Shown here: one piece after another, positions 33,676 to 42,697 of the stretch
Layout: every line of letters begins with the position of its first letter
Position numbering within the stretch: the first letter of the stretch is position 1
Assembly: GCA_903872345.1 (NCBI GenBank)
Contig: CAIQKM010000189.1
Coordinates: 1 to 45,358 of the forward strand
DNA: 45,358 nucleotides
Direction: 5' to 3'
From: an uncultured Verrucomicrobia subdivision 3 bacterium
Lineage (GTDB): Bacteria; Verrucomicrobiota; Verrucomicrobiia; Limisphaerales; UBA11358
Program-made: the position numbers and the translations under genes
The notes under the pieces: model-generated
The model's input: only the letters and a program-made list of their open reading frames with translations
Told to the model about the DNA's origin: nothing
The model's database searches: none

Positions 33676-36063
33676 ATGCGCCAAATCCGAATCTCGTTGT
33701 TTGCCCTCGCCGGGGCCTCGCTCCTCATCTTTGTCATCGCCGCCGGCTGCGTCAGCCAGCAAGGCCATGCCGATGCCCCGGCCCCCGTCATCACCCATTC
33801 CCGGCTCCAACCCGGACCCAACGATCCGCGCATCGCCTACGTGGCCGCCCTGCTGCTGGAAAACCTCCACTATTTGCAACGCCCTCTGGACGCGGAACTT
33901 TCCCGGCGTTTCTTCGACGGCTACATTAATTCGCTGGATCCCCGCCACGACAATTTCCTGCAAACCGACCTCGCCGAGTTCGACCACTACCGCACCAACC
34001 TGGACAAGCTGACCACCGGCGGCCATGGCACGTCCGACCTGACGCCCGCCTTTGAAATTTACACCCGTTATGTGGACCGCTTTGAACAGCGGGTGGCGTA
34101 CGTGGACGACCTGCTCCGGCAGGATAAATTCAAGTTCAATACGAGCGAAAAAATTCAGGTAGACCGCCGTCACGCCCCCTTCCCCAAGGATTTGGACGAG
34201 GCCAAACAGCTTTGGCGCCAGTGGCTCCGCCACGAATATCTCCAGGAAAAACTGGCCGATGAACTCACGGAAACCAACGGCATCGTCAAGGTGAGCCTGT
34301 CCTCCACCAACGCCGCCGAAATTCCCAAAAAGCTGCTGCGCCATTACGGCTGGGCGCAGCGCATGACCACCAACAGCGACAGCGACTTTGTCCTGCAAGT
34401 CTATCTCAACGCCATGGCCCACGCCTATGATCCGCATTCGGATTATTTCAGCGCGCCCAAGGCCGTGGACTTTTCCATTGGCATGAGCCTTTCCCTGTTT
34501 GGCATTGGCGCCACGCTCGGCGAAGACGACGGCTACTGCATGATCAGCTCGCTCGTCCCCGGCGGTCCGGCGGCGAAGAGCCATAAATTGAACGAGAAGG
34601 ATCGCATCCTGGCGGTGGCCCAAAGCAACGCCCCGCCGGTGGATGTCGTGGACATGGAACTGGAAAAAGTCGTCCAGAAAATCCGCGGCCCGAAAGGCAC
34701 CGTGGTCAAGCTGACCATCAGCCCCGAATCCGACCGCGCCGCCCGCAAGGTCGTGGAAATTGTACGCGACGAAATCAAGCTGGACGACGCGGCGGTAAAG
34801 GCCAAGATCGTTGAAATGCCCGACGGCCACGGCGGCAGCAACCGCGTGGGCGTGATTGATGTGCCTTCCTTCTATGCCACCATTCCCACGGCGGGCAATG
34901 AAGGGCATACCGGCCGTTATACCTCCACCGACACCATCCGCCTGATCAAAAAGCTCAAACAGGAAAATGTCGCGGGCATCATTCTGGACCTGCGCTCGAA
35001 TCCCGGCGGTTCGCTGGAAGAAGCCGTCAAGTTCACCGGCCTGTTCATCAAGGAAGGCCCCGTGGTGCTCGCCCGTTCGCCCGATGGCACGGTGAAAACC
35101 CGGGCCAACACCGACTCCTCCGGCTTTCTCTATGACGGCCCGCTCATGGTCATGATCAACCGCTTCAGCGCGTCCGCTTCGGAGATTGTCGCCGCCGCCT
35201 TGCAAGACTACGGTCGCGCCGTCGTGGTCGGTGACACTTCCACCCATGGCAAAGGCACCGTGCAGAACTTGAATGAGCTGCGCCCGTTTGTCTGGCCGGC
35301 CACCCCCAGCGCCACCAATGATCCCGGCACCATCAAGATCAGCATCAACAAATTCTATCGCGTCAGCGGTGCTTCCACCCAGTTGAAGGGGGTGTCCTCG
35401 GATATCGTTCTGCCCGACATCTGGAATTTGTCCAAGCAGGTTGGGGAAAGCGCCCTGGAAAATCCGCTGCCTTGGGACACCATTCCCGTCCAACCCGGCA
35501 GCTATACGGCCCTTAACATGGTGCAACCCTACCTGGCGGAATTGAGTCAGCGCTCCGCCGCCCGGGTGGCCACCAACCAGGATTTCATCTACACGCGTGA
35601 AGATATCGCCCTGTTCGAGAAACAGGAGGCCGAAAAAGCCATCACCCTGAACGAACGTGAAGCCATCAAGGAGCGCCAGACCAATGCCACCCGCAACAAG
35701 GCGCGCGATGACGAGCGCAAAGCCCGCAAGCCCGGCCCCAAGGTGTATGAAGTCACCTTGGAAAATGTGGATAAACCCGGCCTGCAAGAACCGACTAACA
35801 GTGTCACGGTTGCCGACAAGCTCACTCGTAACAAGCCCGTCGTTGCCTACAACTTCGATACTAACTTTTCCGGCTTTTTCACCAATGCCGGTGGGCAGGT
35901 GAAAACCCGCACCACCAATGCCGTCGCCAAGACCGACGGCAAAGACGAGGACGTCACGCCGTCCGTGCCCAGTACGGACGCCGGGCTTGACGAAACCGAA
36001 CGCATTCTGGAGGATTACGTAACCCTGCTGTCCCGGTCCAACCGGGTGGCATTGACTCATTAA
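33676..36063 (+). CDS. prc: Prc/Tsp-type C-terminal processing protease, lipoprotein
   Basis: The 795-residue protein has a lipoprotein signal (MRQIRISLFALAGASLLIFV, then IAAGC), which is why ATG at 33676 is preferred over TTG at 33652. The order is an N-terminal helical domain, PDZ domain (about residues 275-370; SLVPGGPAAKSHKLNEKDRI), S41 protease core and C-terminal DUF3340-like helical region (about 600-720). The Ser/Lys pair lies in RFSASASEIVAAALQDYGRA (about 498-502) and HGKGTVQ (K526). Such proteases degrade or trim periplasmic proteins by their C-termini. It diverges from the FKBP gene and is followed after 17 bases by a small secreted protein, a likely operon partner. The last 80 residues are rich in Thr/Asn and look disordered. 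Confidence 0.94.
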   Translation: MRQIRISLFALAGASLLIFVIAAGCVSQQGHADAPAPVITHSRLQPGPNDPRIAYVAALLLENLHYLQRPLDAELSRRFFDGYINSLDPRHDNFLQTDLAEFDHYRTNLDKLTTGGHGTSDLTPAFEIYTRYVDRFEQRVAYVDDLLRQDKFKFNTSEKIQVDRRHAPFPKDLDEAKQLWRQWLRHEYLQEKLADELTETNGIVKVSLSSTNAAEIPKKLLRHYGWAQRMTTNSDSDFVLQVYLNAMAHAYDPHSDYFSAPKAVDFSIGMSLSLFGIGATLGEDDGYCMISSLVPGGPAAKSHKLNEKDRILAVAQSNAPPVDVVDMELEKVVQKIRGPKGTVVKLTISPESDRAARKVVEIVRDEIKLDDAAVKAKIVEMPDGHGGSNRVGVIDVPSFYATIPTAGNEGHTGRYTSTDTIRLIKKLKQENVAGIILDLRSNPGGSLEEAVKFTGLFIKEGPVVLARSPDGTVKTRANTDSSGFLYDGPLMVMINRFSASASEIVAAALQDYGRAVVVGDTSTHGKGTVQNLNELRPFVWPATPSATNDPGTIKISINKFYRVSGASTQLKGVSSDIVLPDIWNLSKQVGESALENPLPWDTIPVQPGSYTALNMVQPYLAELSQRSAARVATNQDFIYTREDIALFEKQEAEKAITLNEREAIKERQTNATRNKARDDERKARKPGPKVYEVTLENVDKPGLQEPTNSVTVADKLTRNKPVVAYNFDTNFSGFFTNAGGQVKTRTTNAVAKTDGKDEDVTPSVPSTDAGLDETERILEDYVTLLSRSNRVALTH

Positions 36064-36080
36064 TCAACCCCTCAAAGGCT

Positions 36081-36647
36081 ATGAAATGGCTCGCTGGCAT
36101 CCTTGGTCTGGCGCTGGTGGCGAATGTCGCCACCGCCCAGGTTAATTATAATATCATCAAACGGCAGGCGCATGACGCCGAGAACGCCTCCGCCAACGCG
36201 AGCCAGGGCGTCGCCCCCCAGGCTCCCCCCGCCGCCCCACCGGTCAATCCCGTGCTCGCGGCCACCCTGCAAAACATTTCGAGCCTGGCCGGCGACATTG
36301 ACGCCCTGTGCAAAGCGCCCGCCGGCACCCCCGATCCCGCGCTAAAACTGCCCCTGTTGAACGATCTCGCCGCCGCCGCCCAAGGCGCCAAGCCGGCGCA
36401 GGACGCCATTCAGAAACTGGCGACTGATTTCAGCGCCGCCGTGAGCGGTCACAAGATCGCGCACGAGCAGCAAACCAAAGTGGCCCAGATTCTGCACGCC
36501 GTCATGAACAGTTCCCACCTGGCCGCCGCCCAGCAACAATCCCTCCCCGGCATCGTGCAAAAAGTTTTGGAACACGCCGGTGTCGCCACCGACGACGCCA
36601 CCAACATCGCCGCCGACCTGAAAGCCCTCGTTGACCAGACCAAATAA
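36081..36647 (+). CDS. Secreted hypothetical helical protein
   Basis: I do not recognise this 188-residue protein. It has a signal peptide (MKWLAGILGLALVANVATA, cut before QVN), an Ala/Pro-rich segment (PQAPPAAPPVNPVLAA) and a helical Ala/Gln-rich rest. ATG at 36081 has AAAGG about 4 bases upstream. It lies 17 bases after the Prc-type protease and its stop codon directly abuts the yacG ATG, so translation of the three is probably coupled. A periplasmic adaptor or substrate of the protease is possible by position only; E. coli Prc has the adaptor NlpI, but no TPR is visible here. Confidence 0.8.
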   Translation: MKWLAGILGLALVANVATAQVNYNIIKRQAHDAENASANASQGVAPQAPPAAPPVNPVLAATLQNISSLAGDIDALCKAPAGTPDPALKLPLLNDLAAAAQGAKPAQDAIQKLATDFSAAVSGHKIAHEQQTKVAQILHAVMNSSHLAAAQQQSLPGIVQKVLEHAGVATDDATNIAADLKALVDQTK

Positions 36648-36857
36648 ATGACCGTCCCCTGCCCGACCTGCAAAAAGCGCGGCGAGTGGTTTGAAGGCAA
36701 GTACGGCCCCTTCTGCTCGCACCGCTGCAAGCTGGTGGATCTGGGCAAATGGTTTGAGGGGGAACACGTCATTTCGGAGCCCCTCCGCCCGGATCATTTC
36801 AAGGAATTCGAGGATCTGCCGCCGGGCCGGGATTTGGATACGCCGGAAACGGAGTAG
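36648..36857 (+). CDS. yacG: YacG-type zinc protein (DNA gyrase inhibitor family)
   Basis: The 69-residue protein has the YacG zinc motif, with CPTC at residues 5-8 and the second cysteine pair CSHRC at 23-27, followed by KLVDLGKWFEGEHVI. In E. coli YacG binds GyrB and inhibits DNA gyrase. ATG begins immediately after the previous stop codon. Length is typical and the acidic tail is usual. The MarC-type gene follows after 40 bases. Confidence 0.93.
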   Translation: MTVPCPTCKKRGEWFEGKYGPFCSHRCKLVDLGKWFEGEHVISEPLRPDHFKEFEDLPPGRDLDTPETE

Positions 36858-36897
36858 CAGACAAACTTCCCCGAAAATAAGCTGCCATTTGTATTTC

Positions 36898-37485
36898 ATG
36901 AATTTACTTACCGCCATCGGCCTGCTTTTGCTTACTGCCGATCCGCTGGGAAATGTGCCGGTATTCATTTCCGTGCTGCAGCCGGTGCCGGAAAACCGTC
37001 GGAAGGCGGTCATTATCCGGGAATTGCTGTTTGCGTTGGGCATCATGCTGGCCTTTGTATTGGCCGGCCGGTTTCTGACCGAAGGTCTGGGCATTCAGCA
37101 GGAGGCGATTTCCATGTCCGGTGGGATAGTGCTGTTTCTCGTGGCCTTGGAGATGATCATGCCGGGCAAAGGCCGTCGTGGTTCGGCGGCCGATGAGGCC
37201 GAGCCATTTGTTGTTCCCCTGGCCACACCATTGGTGGCCGGGCCGGCCACGCTGGCCACGATTATCCTGATCACCAGCAAGCCGGACGGCGTCTGGACGG
37301 GGTTGGGGGCGGTTTTGATCGCCTGGAGCATCACATTTGCCACGCTGGTTTCTGCGCCGGCCATCATGCGGGTGCTCAAACAGCGGGGCTCGCGGGCGGT
37401 CGAGCGGCTGATGGGCATGTTATTGGTGATGCTATCGGTTCAGATGTTTCTAAACGGCTTGACCGAATATTTCCGACATCACTGA
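36898..37485 (+). CDS. MarC family integral membrane protein
   Basis: The 195-residue, six-helix inner-membrane protein matches the MarC/UPF0056 family. Characteristic stretches are ADPLGNVPVFISVL at residues 14-27, SMSGGIVLFLVALEMI, and PLATPLVAGPATLATIILI. ATG at 36898 starts directly at the first helix. Despite the name, MarC proteins have no proven role in multiple antibiotic resistance; some relatives have been linked to amino-acid export. It is the last gene of the plus-strand Prc unit, and no terminator is evident in the 137 bases before the convergent helicase gene. Confidence 0.92.
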   Translation: MNLLTAIGLLLLTADPLGNVPVFISVLQPVPENRRKAVIIRELLFALGIMLAFVLAGRFLTEGLGIQQEAISMSGGIVLFLVALEMIMPGKGRRGSAADEAEPFVVPLATPLVAGPATLATIILITSKPDGVWTGLGAVLIAWSITFATLVSAPAIMRVLKQRGSRAVERLMGMLLVMLSVQMFLNGLTEYFRHH

Positions 37486-37622
37486 CTGGTCACAGATTCG
37501 CCAGTAACTGGGTGCTCCAAATTCGCGCCCTTCTCAACTCATTCACTTGTCTGTGTTCCACTTCACCAGATGCTGGGGATTTGCACAATCAACTCTGAAA
37601 TGTGGATCATCCCAATGCCGTC

Positions 37623-40400
37623 CTATACGGCACCCAGGCACTCCGCCACCGGCCGCCAGTCGGCCGCCGATTCTTGCAGGTAAGCTTGGAGCGCCGGCAG
37701 GGCGTTCTGCCAGTAATGGGAAAGCGGCGGCAGCAAGGCGGCTTTCAATTCGGCCGGTTCGGGCAACCGATGTTCCACGGCCAGCGCGCGGGCAAGGCCA
37801 TGCATGGCGTCCAATATGGCCGACCGCGCCTCGTCGTTGAATCCGCCCTCGCCCAGCACGCGGGCCATCTTGAGTTTGCGGGCGGCCCCCGCGCGCAGCC
37901 GTTTCACCCCGGCCACTTCTTCGGGGGTCAGCGGCGCGGGGCCGGCGACATCCGACTCGGGAAAGAGCGGACGGACGGCGCGGGTGGTTTTGCAAATCAG
38001 TCCGGCGGCCATCAGGCGCTGGATGGCCTCGTCCGTGGCGCGGTCAAGAATCTCCAATTGCACGGGCGCCAGCGGATCCGATTTGCCCGGCCCGCAGACT
38101 TCGGCATGAATTGATTTCAGCTTCTCGCTCCATTGCGCGGGATCGCGTTCCACCACGACGACCAGGACGGAATGCGGCCCGGAATCGGGGAAGCGTTGCT
38201 CGCAGCGGACGAGCGCGCCATTGACGCGTTCCGCCGCCAGTTGCGCGAAGGCTTCCGCCGGATCGGACGGGAGTTTCCGCTTTTGATCTGCCGGTTTTTC
38301 CGGCTGGCCAGCCGACGGTTTTAGCGGGGTGACCAATTGTTGCAGCCGCTCGACCATGGCCTGCCGTCCGCTCCGCAGTTTGATTTCCCGCACCTCGCCC
38401 GGCTTGTCCAGGACGCTCATGGCCACGGTCTGTTTCAGCGCCAGTGTTTCCAGCATCCGGTGTTCAATGGTGTTTTCGGAAATGAGATTATACACCGTCA
38501 CGGGCCGGGTCTGGTTCTTGCGCCAGGCGCGGGCGATGCGCTGTTCCAGCTTGGCGGGATTCCACGGCAGATCGCAGTTGATCACGACGCTGGCATTTTG
38601 CAGGTTCAGGCCGGTCGCCCCGGAATCCGTGCTGAGAAAAACGCGGCAGCGCGGGTCATCCTTGAAGGCGTTGATTTCGGCGCGGCGGCGTTGCTGCGGC
38701 ACGCTGCCGGTGTGCCAGGCGTGGCCCAGGTCGCGCTCCTCGCAAAGGTCGCGCACCAGTTCGAGCATACGCTCCCATTCCGAGAAAATGATGACCTTGG
38801 CGTCGTTTTCAACGCATTCTTCCAACAGTTGGCCCAGCTCGCCCAGCTTGGGGCAGGTGCGGTCATCCTGATCCAAAATGTAGTTGGTGTCGCAAATCAT
38901 GCGCATCATGGCCAGCTCGCGCTGCAGCTTGTCCTGCTCCTGCTTCGTGAGCGGACGGCGCATGGCCGTGTTGACGAGCCACATCACCTGCTGCTCATGC
39001 ATGCCGTAGTTTTGTTTCTGCAAATCGTGCAGCGGCACAAAATGGTTATGGTCCGTGCGCTCCGGCAATTCGGTTTCCACCTCCGCCTTGCGTCGGCGCA
39101 GCATGAAGGGTTTGATTCGCTGGTGCAGCACATCCAGATTGCGGCAGCCCACGGGGCGGCCGCGCTCGTCCAGTTCGTAGAAGTCGCGGTTGAAACGGAA
39201 CAGCGGGCCGAGCACGGCGGGATTGAGAAAATCCATCAGCGAATGGAGTTCATCAATGCGGTTTTCAATGGGCGTGCCGGTGAGGACGAAGGCGTAGCGG
39301 CTGCGGAGGCGCTTCACCGCCTGCGCGGTCTTGGTGCTCCAGTTTTTGATGCGCTGGGCCTCGTCGAGCACCACCACATCCGGTGCCAGACGGGTGTTCA
39401 CATCCAGCGTGTCCGCCACCATTTGCTCATAGTTGACGATGGTGAAAAAGGGCGTGCCGGGGTTTTGTTCATAAGCCTTGAGCCGCCCGGCTTTGCCGCC
39501 GAAAACAACCTGGTAATCCAGGGTGGTGAACTTCCGAATCTGCTCCTCCCATTCCGTTTTGAGCGAGGCGGGCGTGACGACCAGCACGCGGCGCGCCTGC
39601 CCCAGGCGGTGCAACAGCGCGCAGGCGGCGATGGCCTGGATTGTTTTGCCCAGGCCCATTTCGTCGGCCAGCAGCGCGCGTTCGGTGAAGGCCAGGTGCA
39701 ACATGCCTTCGCGCTGGTAGGGAAACAGCGGCACGGTGGTTTCCTGCACGGGCCATTCGCCGCTTTGCACTTTCAATTCGTATTCATGCCGTAGCCGGCG
39801 GCTTTCGGCAACCCTGCGACGCCTTTCCAGCCACGGTTCAATTTCCTGCGAGAGCCGGATCTGCGGGAAACCGCCGTCGCGCAACCGGCGCAACGCCTCC
39901 ACCGCGTCCTCGGGCGGGCCGGAGCGCAAACGGCCACTCGCGTCAAACCACTTGCCCACGGCGGGCGGAAGCTGGTTGCGTCCGATGTGCGTGCGCAATG
40001 TGTCCGCCGCCGAATCCACGGTGATTTCCAGCCGGTTCGATCCCTCCGCGAGCGCGCTTTTAAAAAGTTTTTTGTGGCGCGCCTCCAGATAAAGCCGAAC
40101 GGCTTCCGTGTGTTTGCAAAGGCCCAGGCCATTGGTGCGGAAATCCACGCAGTCGCAGGCGGACTGTTGTTCGCCCAGGCCGCGAATCTCCACCGCGTAT
40201 GTCAGCCCGCTGGCCGATTTGACGCGAAAATTGGAAAACAGCGGATGGCGCGCGTCCGTGTTGGTGATGGCAAAGGATTCATCGCGGGCGCGCTGGCGGC
40301 GTTTGTTGATCTCGTCCGCATCGGTCGTCCGCCAGTCATGCGCGGGGGGCAGTTTGATTTTTGGAGCGGTTTTCGGGGCGGTTTTGGCCGTAGGACGCAT
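37623..40400 (-). CDS. SWIM-domain SNF2-family helicase
   Basis: The 925-residue protein has a SWIM zinc finger (C82, C84, C95, H97) and then a complete SNF2 ATPase. The Walker A region is DEMGLGKTIQAIAACALL (lysine about 252), the DEAQ box is LDEAQRIKN (about 345), the LTGTPIENR motif follows, and the C-lobe has DSGATGLNLQNASVVIN and RIARAWRKNQ. Bacterial HepA/SNF2 proteins remodel DNA or RNA-polymerase complexes, and several defence systems use SNF2 subunits. The last 240 residues are an unassigned region, longer than the minimal family. ATG at 40400 begins a lysine/proline-rich tail. It is not operonic with its neighbours. Confidence 0.92.
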   Translation of the reverse strand: MRPTAKTAPKTAPKIKLPPAHDWRTTDADEINKRRQRARDESFAITNTDARHPLFSNFRVKSASGLTYAVEIRGLGEQQSACDCVDFRTNGLGLCKHTEAVRLYLEARHKKLFKSALAEGSNRLEITVDSAADTLRTHIGRNQLPPAVGKWFDASGRLRSGPPEDAVEALRRLRDGGFPQIRLSQEIEPWLERRRRVAESRRLRHEYELKVQSGEWPVQETTVPLFPYQREGMLHLAFTERALLADEMGLGKTIQAIAACALLHRLGQARRVLVVTPASLKTEWEEQIRKFTTLDYQVVFGGKAGRLKAYEQNPGTPFFTIVNYEQMVADTLDVNTRLAPDVVVLDEAQRIKNWSTKTAQAVKRLRSRYAFVLTGTPIENRIDELHSLMDFLNPAVLGPLFRFNRDFYELDERGRPVGCRNLDVLHQRIKPFMLRRRKAEVETELPERTDHNHFVPLHDLQKQNYGMHEQQVMWLVNTAMRRPLTKQEQDKLQRELAMMRMICDTNYILDQDDRTCPKLGELGQLLEECVENDAKVIIFSEWERMLELVRDLCEERDLGHAWHTGSVPQQRRRAEINAFKDDPRCRVFLSTDSGATGLNLQNASVVINCDLPWNPAKLEQRIARAWRKNQTRPVTVYNLISENTIEHRMLETLALKQTVAMSVLDKPGEVREIKLRSGRQAMVERLQQLVTPLKPSAGQPEKPADQKRKLPSDPAEAFAQLAAERVNGALVRCEQRFPDSGPHSVLVVVVERDPAQWSEKLKSIHAEVCGPGKSDPLAPVQLEILDRATDEAIQRLMAAGLICKTTRAVRPLFPESDVAGPAPLTPEEVAGVKRLRAGAARKLKMARVLGEGGFNDEARSAILDAMHGLARALAVEHRLPEPAELKAALLPPLSHYWQNALPALQAYLQESAADWRPVAECLGAV

Positions 40401-40484
40401 GAGGATAGGATGGCAAAGAAATCGAGGCAGTCAATACACAGAGGCGTTTTCCGCGTTGCGCGAATTGGACACGCCAGTGAATGT

Positions 40485-40682
40485 TTATTCGCTTACAGGC
40501 AGCGGCACCGGCACCGCCTCGCCGTGCTTTCCCATGCTGACGAGGTAGCCGGCAAAGGCGTCCTTGTTGTTGGTCAACGCCTCATTACAAGTGACACCCT
40601 GTGAAATGCGGCCAGGCAGCGTGGGACATTCCGCCACGAACACGCCATCCTCATCCGGCTGCACAAGGACACGAAATTTCAT
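40485..40682 (-). CDS. Solo HicB-like antitoxin-family protein
   Basis: The 65-residue protein matches the HicB-like fold: VLVQPDEDGVFVAECPTLPG followed by ISQG and a helix (NEALTNNKDAFAGYL). ATG at 40682 is chosen; a TTG five codons earlier is less likely. In complete systems a HicA toxin gene of about 60-80 codons lies beside it, but no such frame occurs in the 85 bases downstream or the 148 bases before parD. There is no clear DNA-binding tail. It is therefore an orphan or a general regulatory relative. Confidence 0.75.
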   Translation of the reverse strand: MKFRVLVQPDEDGVFVAECPTLPGRISQGVTCNEALTNNKDAFAGYLVSMGKHGEAVPVPLPVSE

Positions 40683-40756
40683 GTCGGCAAGATACAAGTT
40701 GTCCCCGCTTCGGCAAGCGGCACCCGGTTTTGAATATACGCTCCGGTCCCACCGAT

Positions 40757-40797
40757 AATAACAGAATTTGACTCATTCCTGTTATTCGTGGCAGTAT
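40757..40797 (+). promoter_or_regulatory. Palindromic operator and promoter candidate for parDE
   Basis: AATAACAG (40757-40764) and CTGTTATT (40779-40786) are perfect 8-bp arms around 14 bases. TTGACT (40768-40773) lies inside and CAGTAT (40792-40797) follows after 18 bases. The layout, a palindrome over the -35 region shortly before parD, is typical of self-repressed toxin-antitoxin operons. Confidence 0.45.
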
Positions 40798-40830
40798 GTC
40801 CGTGAAGTAAATTTTATGGGGGTTTGCGCC

Positions 40831-41106
40831 ATGAACATATCGTTGACGCCAGAACTGGCAAAATTTGTCGAAAAAGAAGTCGAGAGCGGCCTGTATCAGA
40901 CCGCCAGCGAGGTCGTCCGCGCCGGTCTCCGCCGTCTCAAGGAAGACCAAGCCGCCCGCCTGCCCCAACTGCCCGGAACCCTTGAGGAACTGGAGACACA
41001 ATTGCTACATAGCATTGACCGCTTGGATCGCGGCGAAGGCGTTGACGGCGAGGAAGTGTTTCGCCGGCTCCGCAAACGGATGAAAGCATCCCGCTCTCAT
41101 GCCTAA
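40831..41106 (+). CDS. parD: ParD-type antitoxin
   Basis: The 91-residue protein begins with the ribbon-helix-helix DNA-binding segment MNISLTPELAKFVEKEVESG, then YQTASEVVRAGLRRLKE, the standard ParD/CopG-like antitoxin start. The rest is a charged, probably flexible toxin-binding tail. ATG at 40831 is preferred over 40816 and 40768 because the domain starts there. It overlaps the toxin gene by 8 bases. A palindrome upstream probably serves as its own operator. Confidence 0.92.
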   Translation: MNISLTPELAKFVEKEVESGLYQTASEVVRAGLRRLKEDQAARLPQLPGTLEELETQLLHSIDRLDRGEGVDGEEVFRRLRKRMKASRSHA

Positions 41107-41413
41107 ATTGATCCTTGACCCCTGCGTCGAGGATGAACTGTGGGGCATTTGGCATTCCATCGCCCAAGACAATCCCGATGCCGCGACGCGCGTCATTGAC
41201 GCGGCCTACGAGACATTCCAGACGCTGGCCGCCAATCCCGGCCTTGGCAGACTGCGGCGGTTTCGCAACCCCAGACTCCGCGATGTCCGTTCCTGGCGAA
41301 TTTCAGGGTTTGAAAATTACCTGATTTTTTATCGTGGCGTTGCCGACGGCATTCAAGTGAATCACGTTTACCATGGCGCGCGGGATATTGAAGCGTTGTT
41401 TGGTAAAAAATGA
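41099..41413 (+). CDS. parE: ParE/RelE-family toxin
   Basis: The 104-residue protein has the ParE/RelE fold: VEDELWGIWHSIAQDNPDAA, NPGLGRLRRFRNPRLRDVRS, then the strands FENYLIFYRG and IQVNHVYHGARDIEALF. ParE members usually inhibit DNA gyrase, while RelE members cut mRNA; the closing HGARDIEALF motif and ParD partner favour ParE. Its start overlaps parD, giving coupled translation with antitoxin first. The pair appears intact. Confidence 0.92.
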   Translation: MPKLILDPCVEDELWGIWHSIAQDNPDAATRVIDAAYETFQTLAANPGLGRLRRFRNPRLRDVRSWRISGFENYLIFYRGVADGIQVNHVYHGARDIEALFGKK

Positions 41414-41444
41414 CATGGACACGCCCAAAAAATTTATGCCGCAT

Positions 41445-42620
41445 CTAAGCGTTGCGGTTTTGGAGTTTGGCGTTGTGATATTCTATGGAGTCAGGTGCCA
41501 ACTCGTGTTTTGTGGTGAGGTCGCAAATGACGCCTGCAATCTCGATGCGTTGCGTTGAAAGAAAGCGCGGAATACCATAATCAAACATTGCATGATGGTT
41601 CGGACACAGCACGAGCATATTGGCGTGACTGTCGCTACCGGCGTGATCACCACCAAGTGGCCGGACGTGGTGAACCTCGATGTAAAAAGAGTTCGGTGCT
41701 GGCTCGATACGAAAATTGCAGCCGCACACTTGACAGGCAAAGCCATAAAGACTCTTTAATTCTCGTGCGAGTGGGGTGTCGCGAATGATGCGAGAAACCT
41801 GTGTCGCAAAGCGTGCCGGAGGCTCCGGCAAATCAATTGGTGTTTGTTGAGTCTCTTTGGGGACAGGCAAACCAGCAGTAATAAAAAGTTTTGGTTTACC
41901 TTCTTTGGTTTGCAAATAAAAGCGGCCATCATTATCGGCTCGAAAAATCCTGAGACGCACGCAAGCAGATCCATGACCATCAGTCTTCTCTAATCGAATA
42001 AACCCGTTACGGAGAAGGCCAATCAAATTAAGCCGAAACACTCCAAGGGGCTGAGGTGACTCCTCTGAACTGACATCAGTACGACGCCAATACAATTCAA
42101 GGAAATAAGGACGCTCCGATAATTTTACTTTGGCGTGCCAGTGACTCCCCCCCGCAGACCGATAGCTGGCTCTTGGTTTCCAGATATGCAGCTTCTCGTC
42201 GGGTGGAATGTCTTGAACAAATTCACAAAGAAGTTGGTTTTCCATATGTTTCAGTTTGGGCGATTGGATTAACTTATCATCATACCGAAACCATTCTGGC
42301 TGCTTTTCATCTCCAGCTTTCCAAGACAAGACAATACTCCACGGTGCTTTGTATCCAAATGTAAACTCCGCAGGGCCGAGTGTTTTGGTAGGAGCCGTCT
42401 TTTCGCCTTGCTCGCCAGTAAAGGGATTAACACTGGTGAGTGAATAAGCATTTTCCAGCCGAGGGCGGTAGAACACTTTCCAACCGAGAATATTTTCAAG
42501 GCATGGTTTCCCTCCTTTGTGCATCCGCATCGCAATACGTTCAATTTCTTCATCGGTGGGAATTTCCACATCAACGACTATACCGCGCTTTATTTTTAAC
42601 TGGGCATGAATTGTGTTCAT
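41445..42620 (-). CDS. HNH endonuclease with unassigned N-terminal region
   Basis: The 391-residue protein ends in an HNH nuclease domain: CQVC (C296, C299), EVHHVRPLGG (H317/H318), HANMLVLCPNHHAMFDYG (N334, C339, H342/H343). This is the zinc-bound HNH type found in McrA-like restriction and other standalone nucleases. The first 290 residues are unlike any family I recognise; they begin MNTIHAQLKIKRGIVVDVEI and include a Trp-rich beta stretch, perhaps sensing modified DNA. ATG at 42620 is chosen over an upstream TTG. The GC content appears lower than in neighbouring genes, and it lies in a neighbourhood with toxin-antitoxin, Fic and a conflict-system remnant. A defence role is inferred. Confidence 0.85.
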   Translation of the reverse strand: MNTIHAQLKIKRGIVVDVEIPTDEEIERIAMRMHKGGKPCLENILGWKVFYRPRLENAYSLTSVNPFTGEQGEKTAPTKTLGPAEFTFGYKAPWSIVLSWKAGDEKQPEWFRYDDKLIQSPKLKHMENQLLCEFVQDIPPDEKLHIWKPRASYRSAGGSHWHAKVKLSERPYFLELYWRRTDVSSEESPQPLGVFRLNLIGLLRNGFIRLEKTDGHGSACVRLRIFRADNDGRFYLQTKEGKPKLFITAGLPVPKETQQTPIDLPEPPARFATQVSRIIRDTPLARELKSLYGFACQVCGCNFRIEPAPNSFYIEVHHVRPLGGDHAGSDSHANMLVLCPNHHAMFDYGIPRFLSTQRIEIAGVICDLTTKHELAPDSIEYHNAKLQNRNA

Positions 42621-42697
42621 TTGGCTGGTAGTGTTGTCGCCACTGGAGCCTAATCTACGCTTAAAAATGCACCACGTCACGCCATTGCGCCACGTAC

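Noticed and set aside
33544..36060. 838-codon open frame opposite prc
   Set aside because: The plus strand encodes a complete lipoprotein protease with all motifs; the minus frame is a high-GC shadow.
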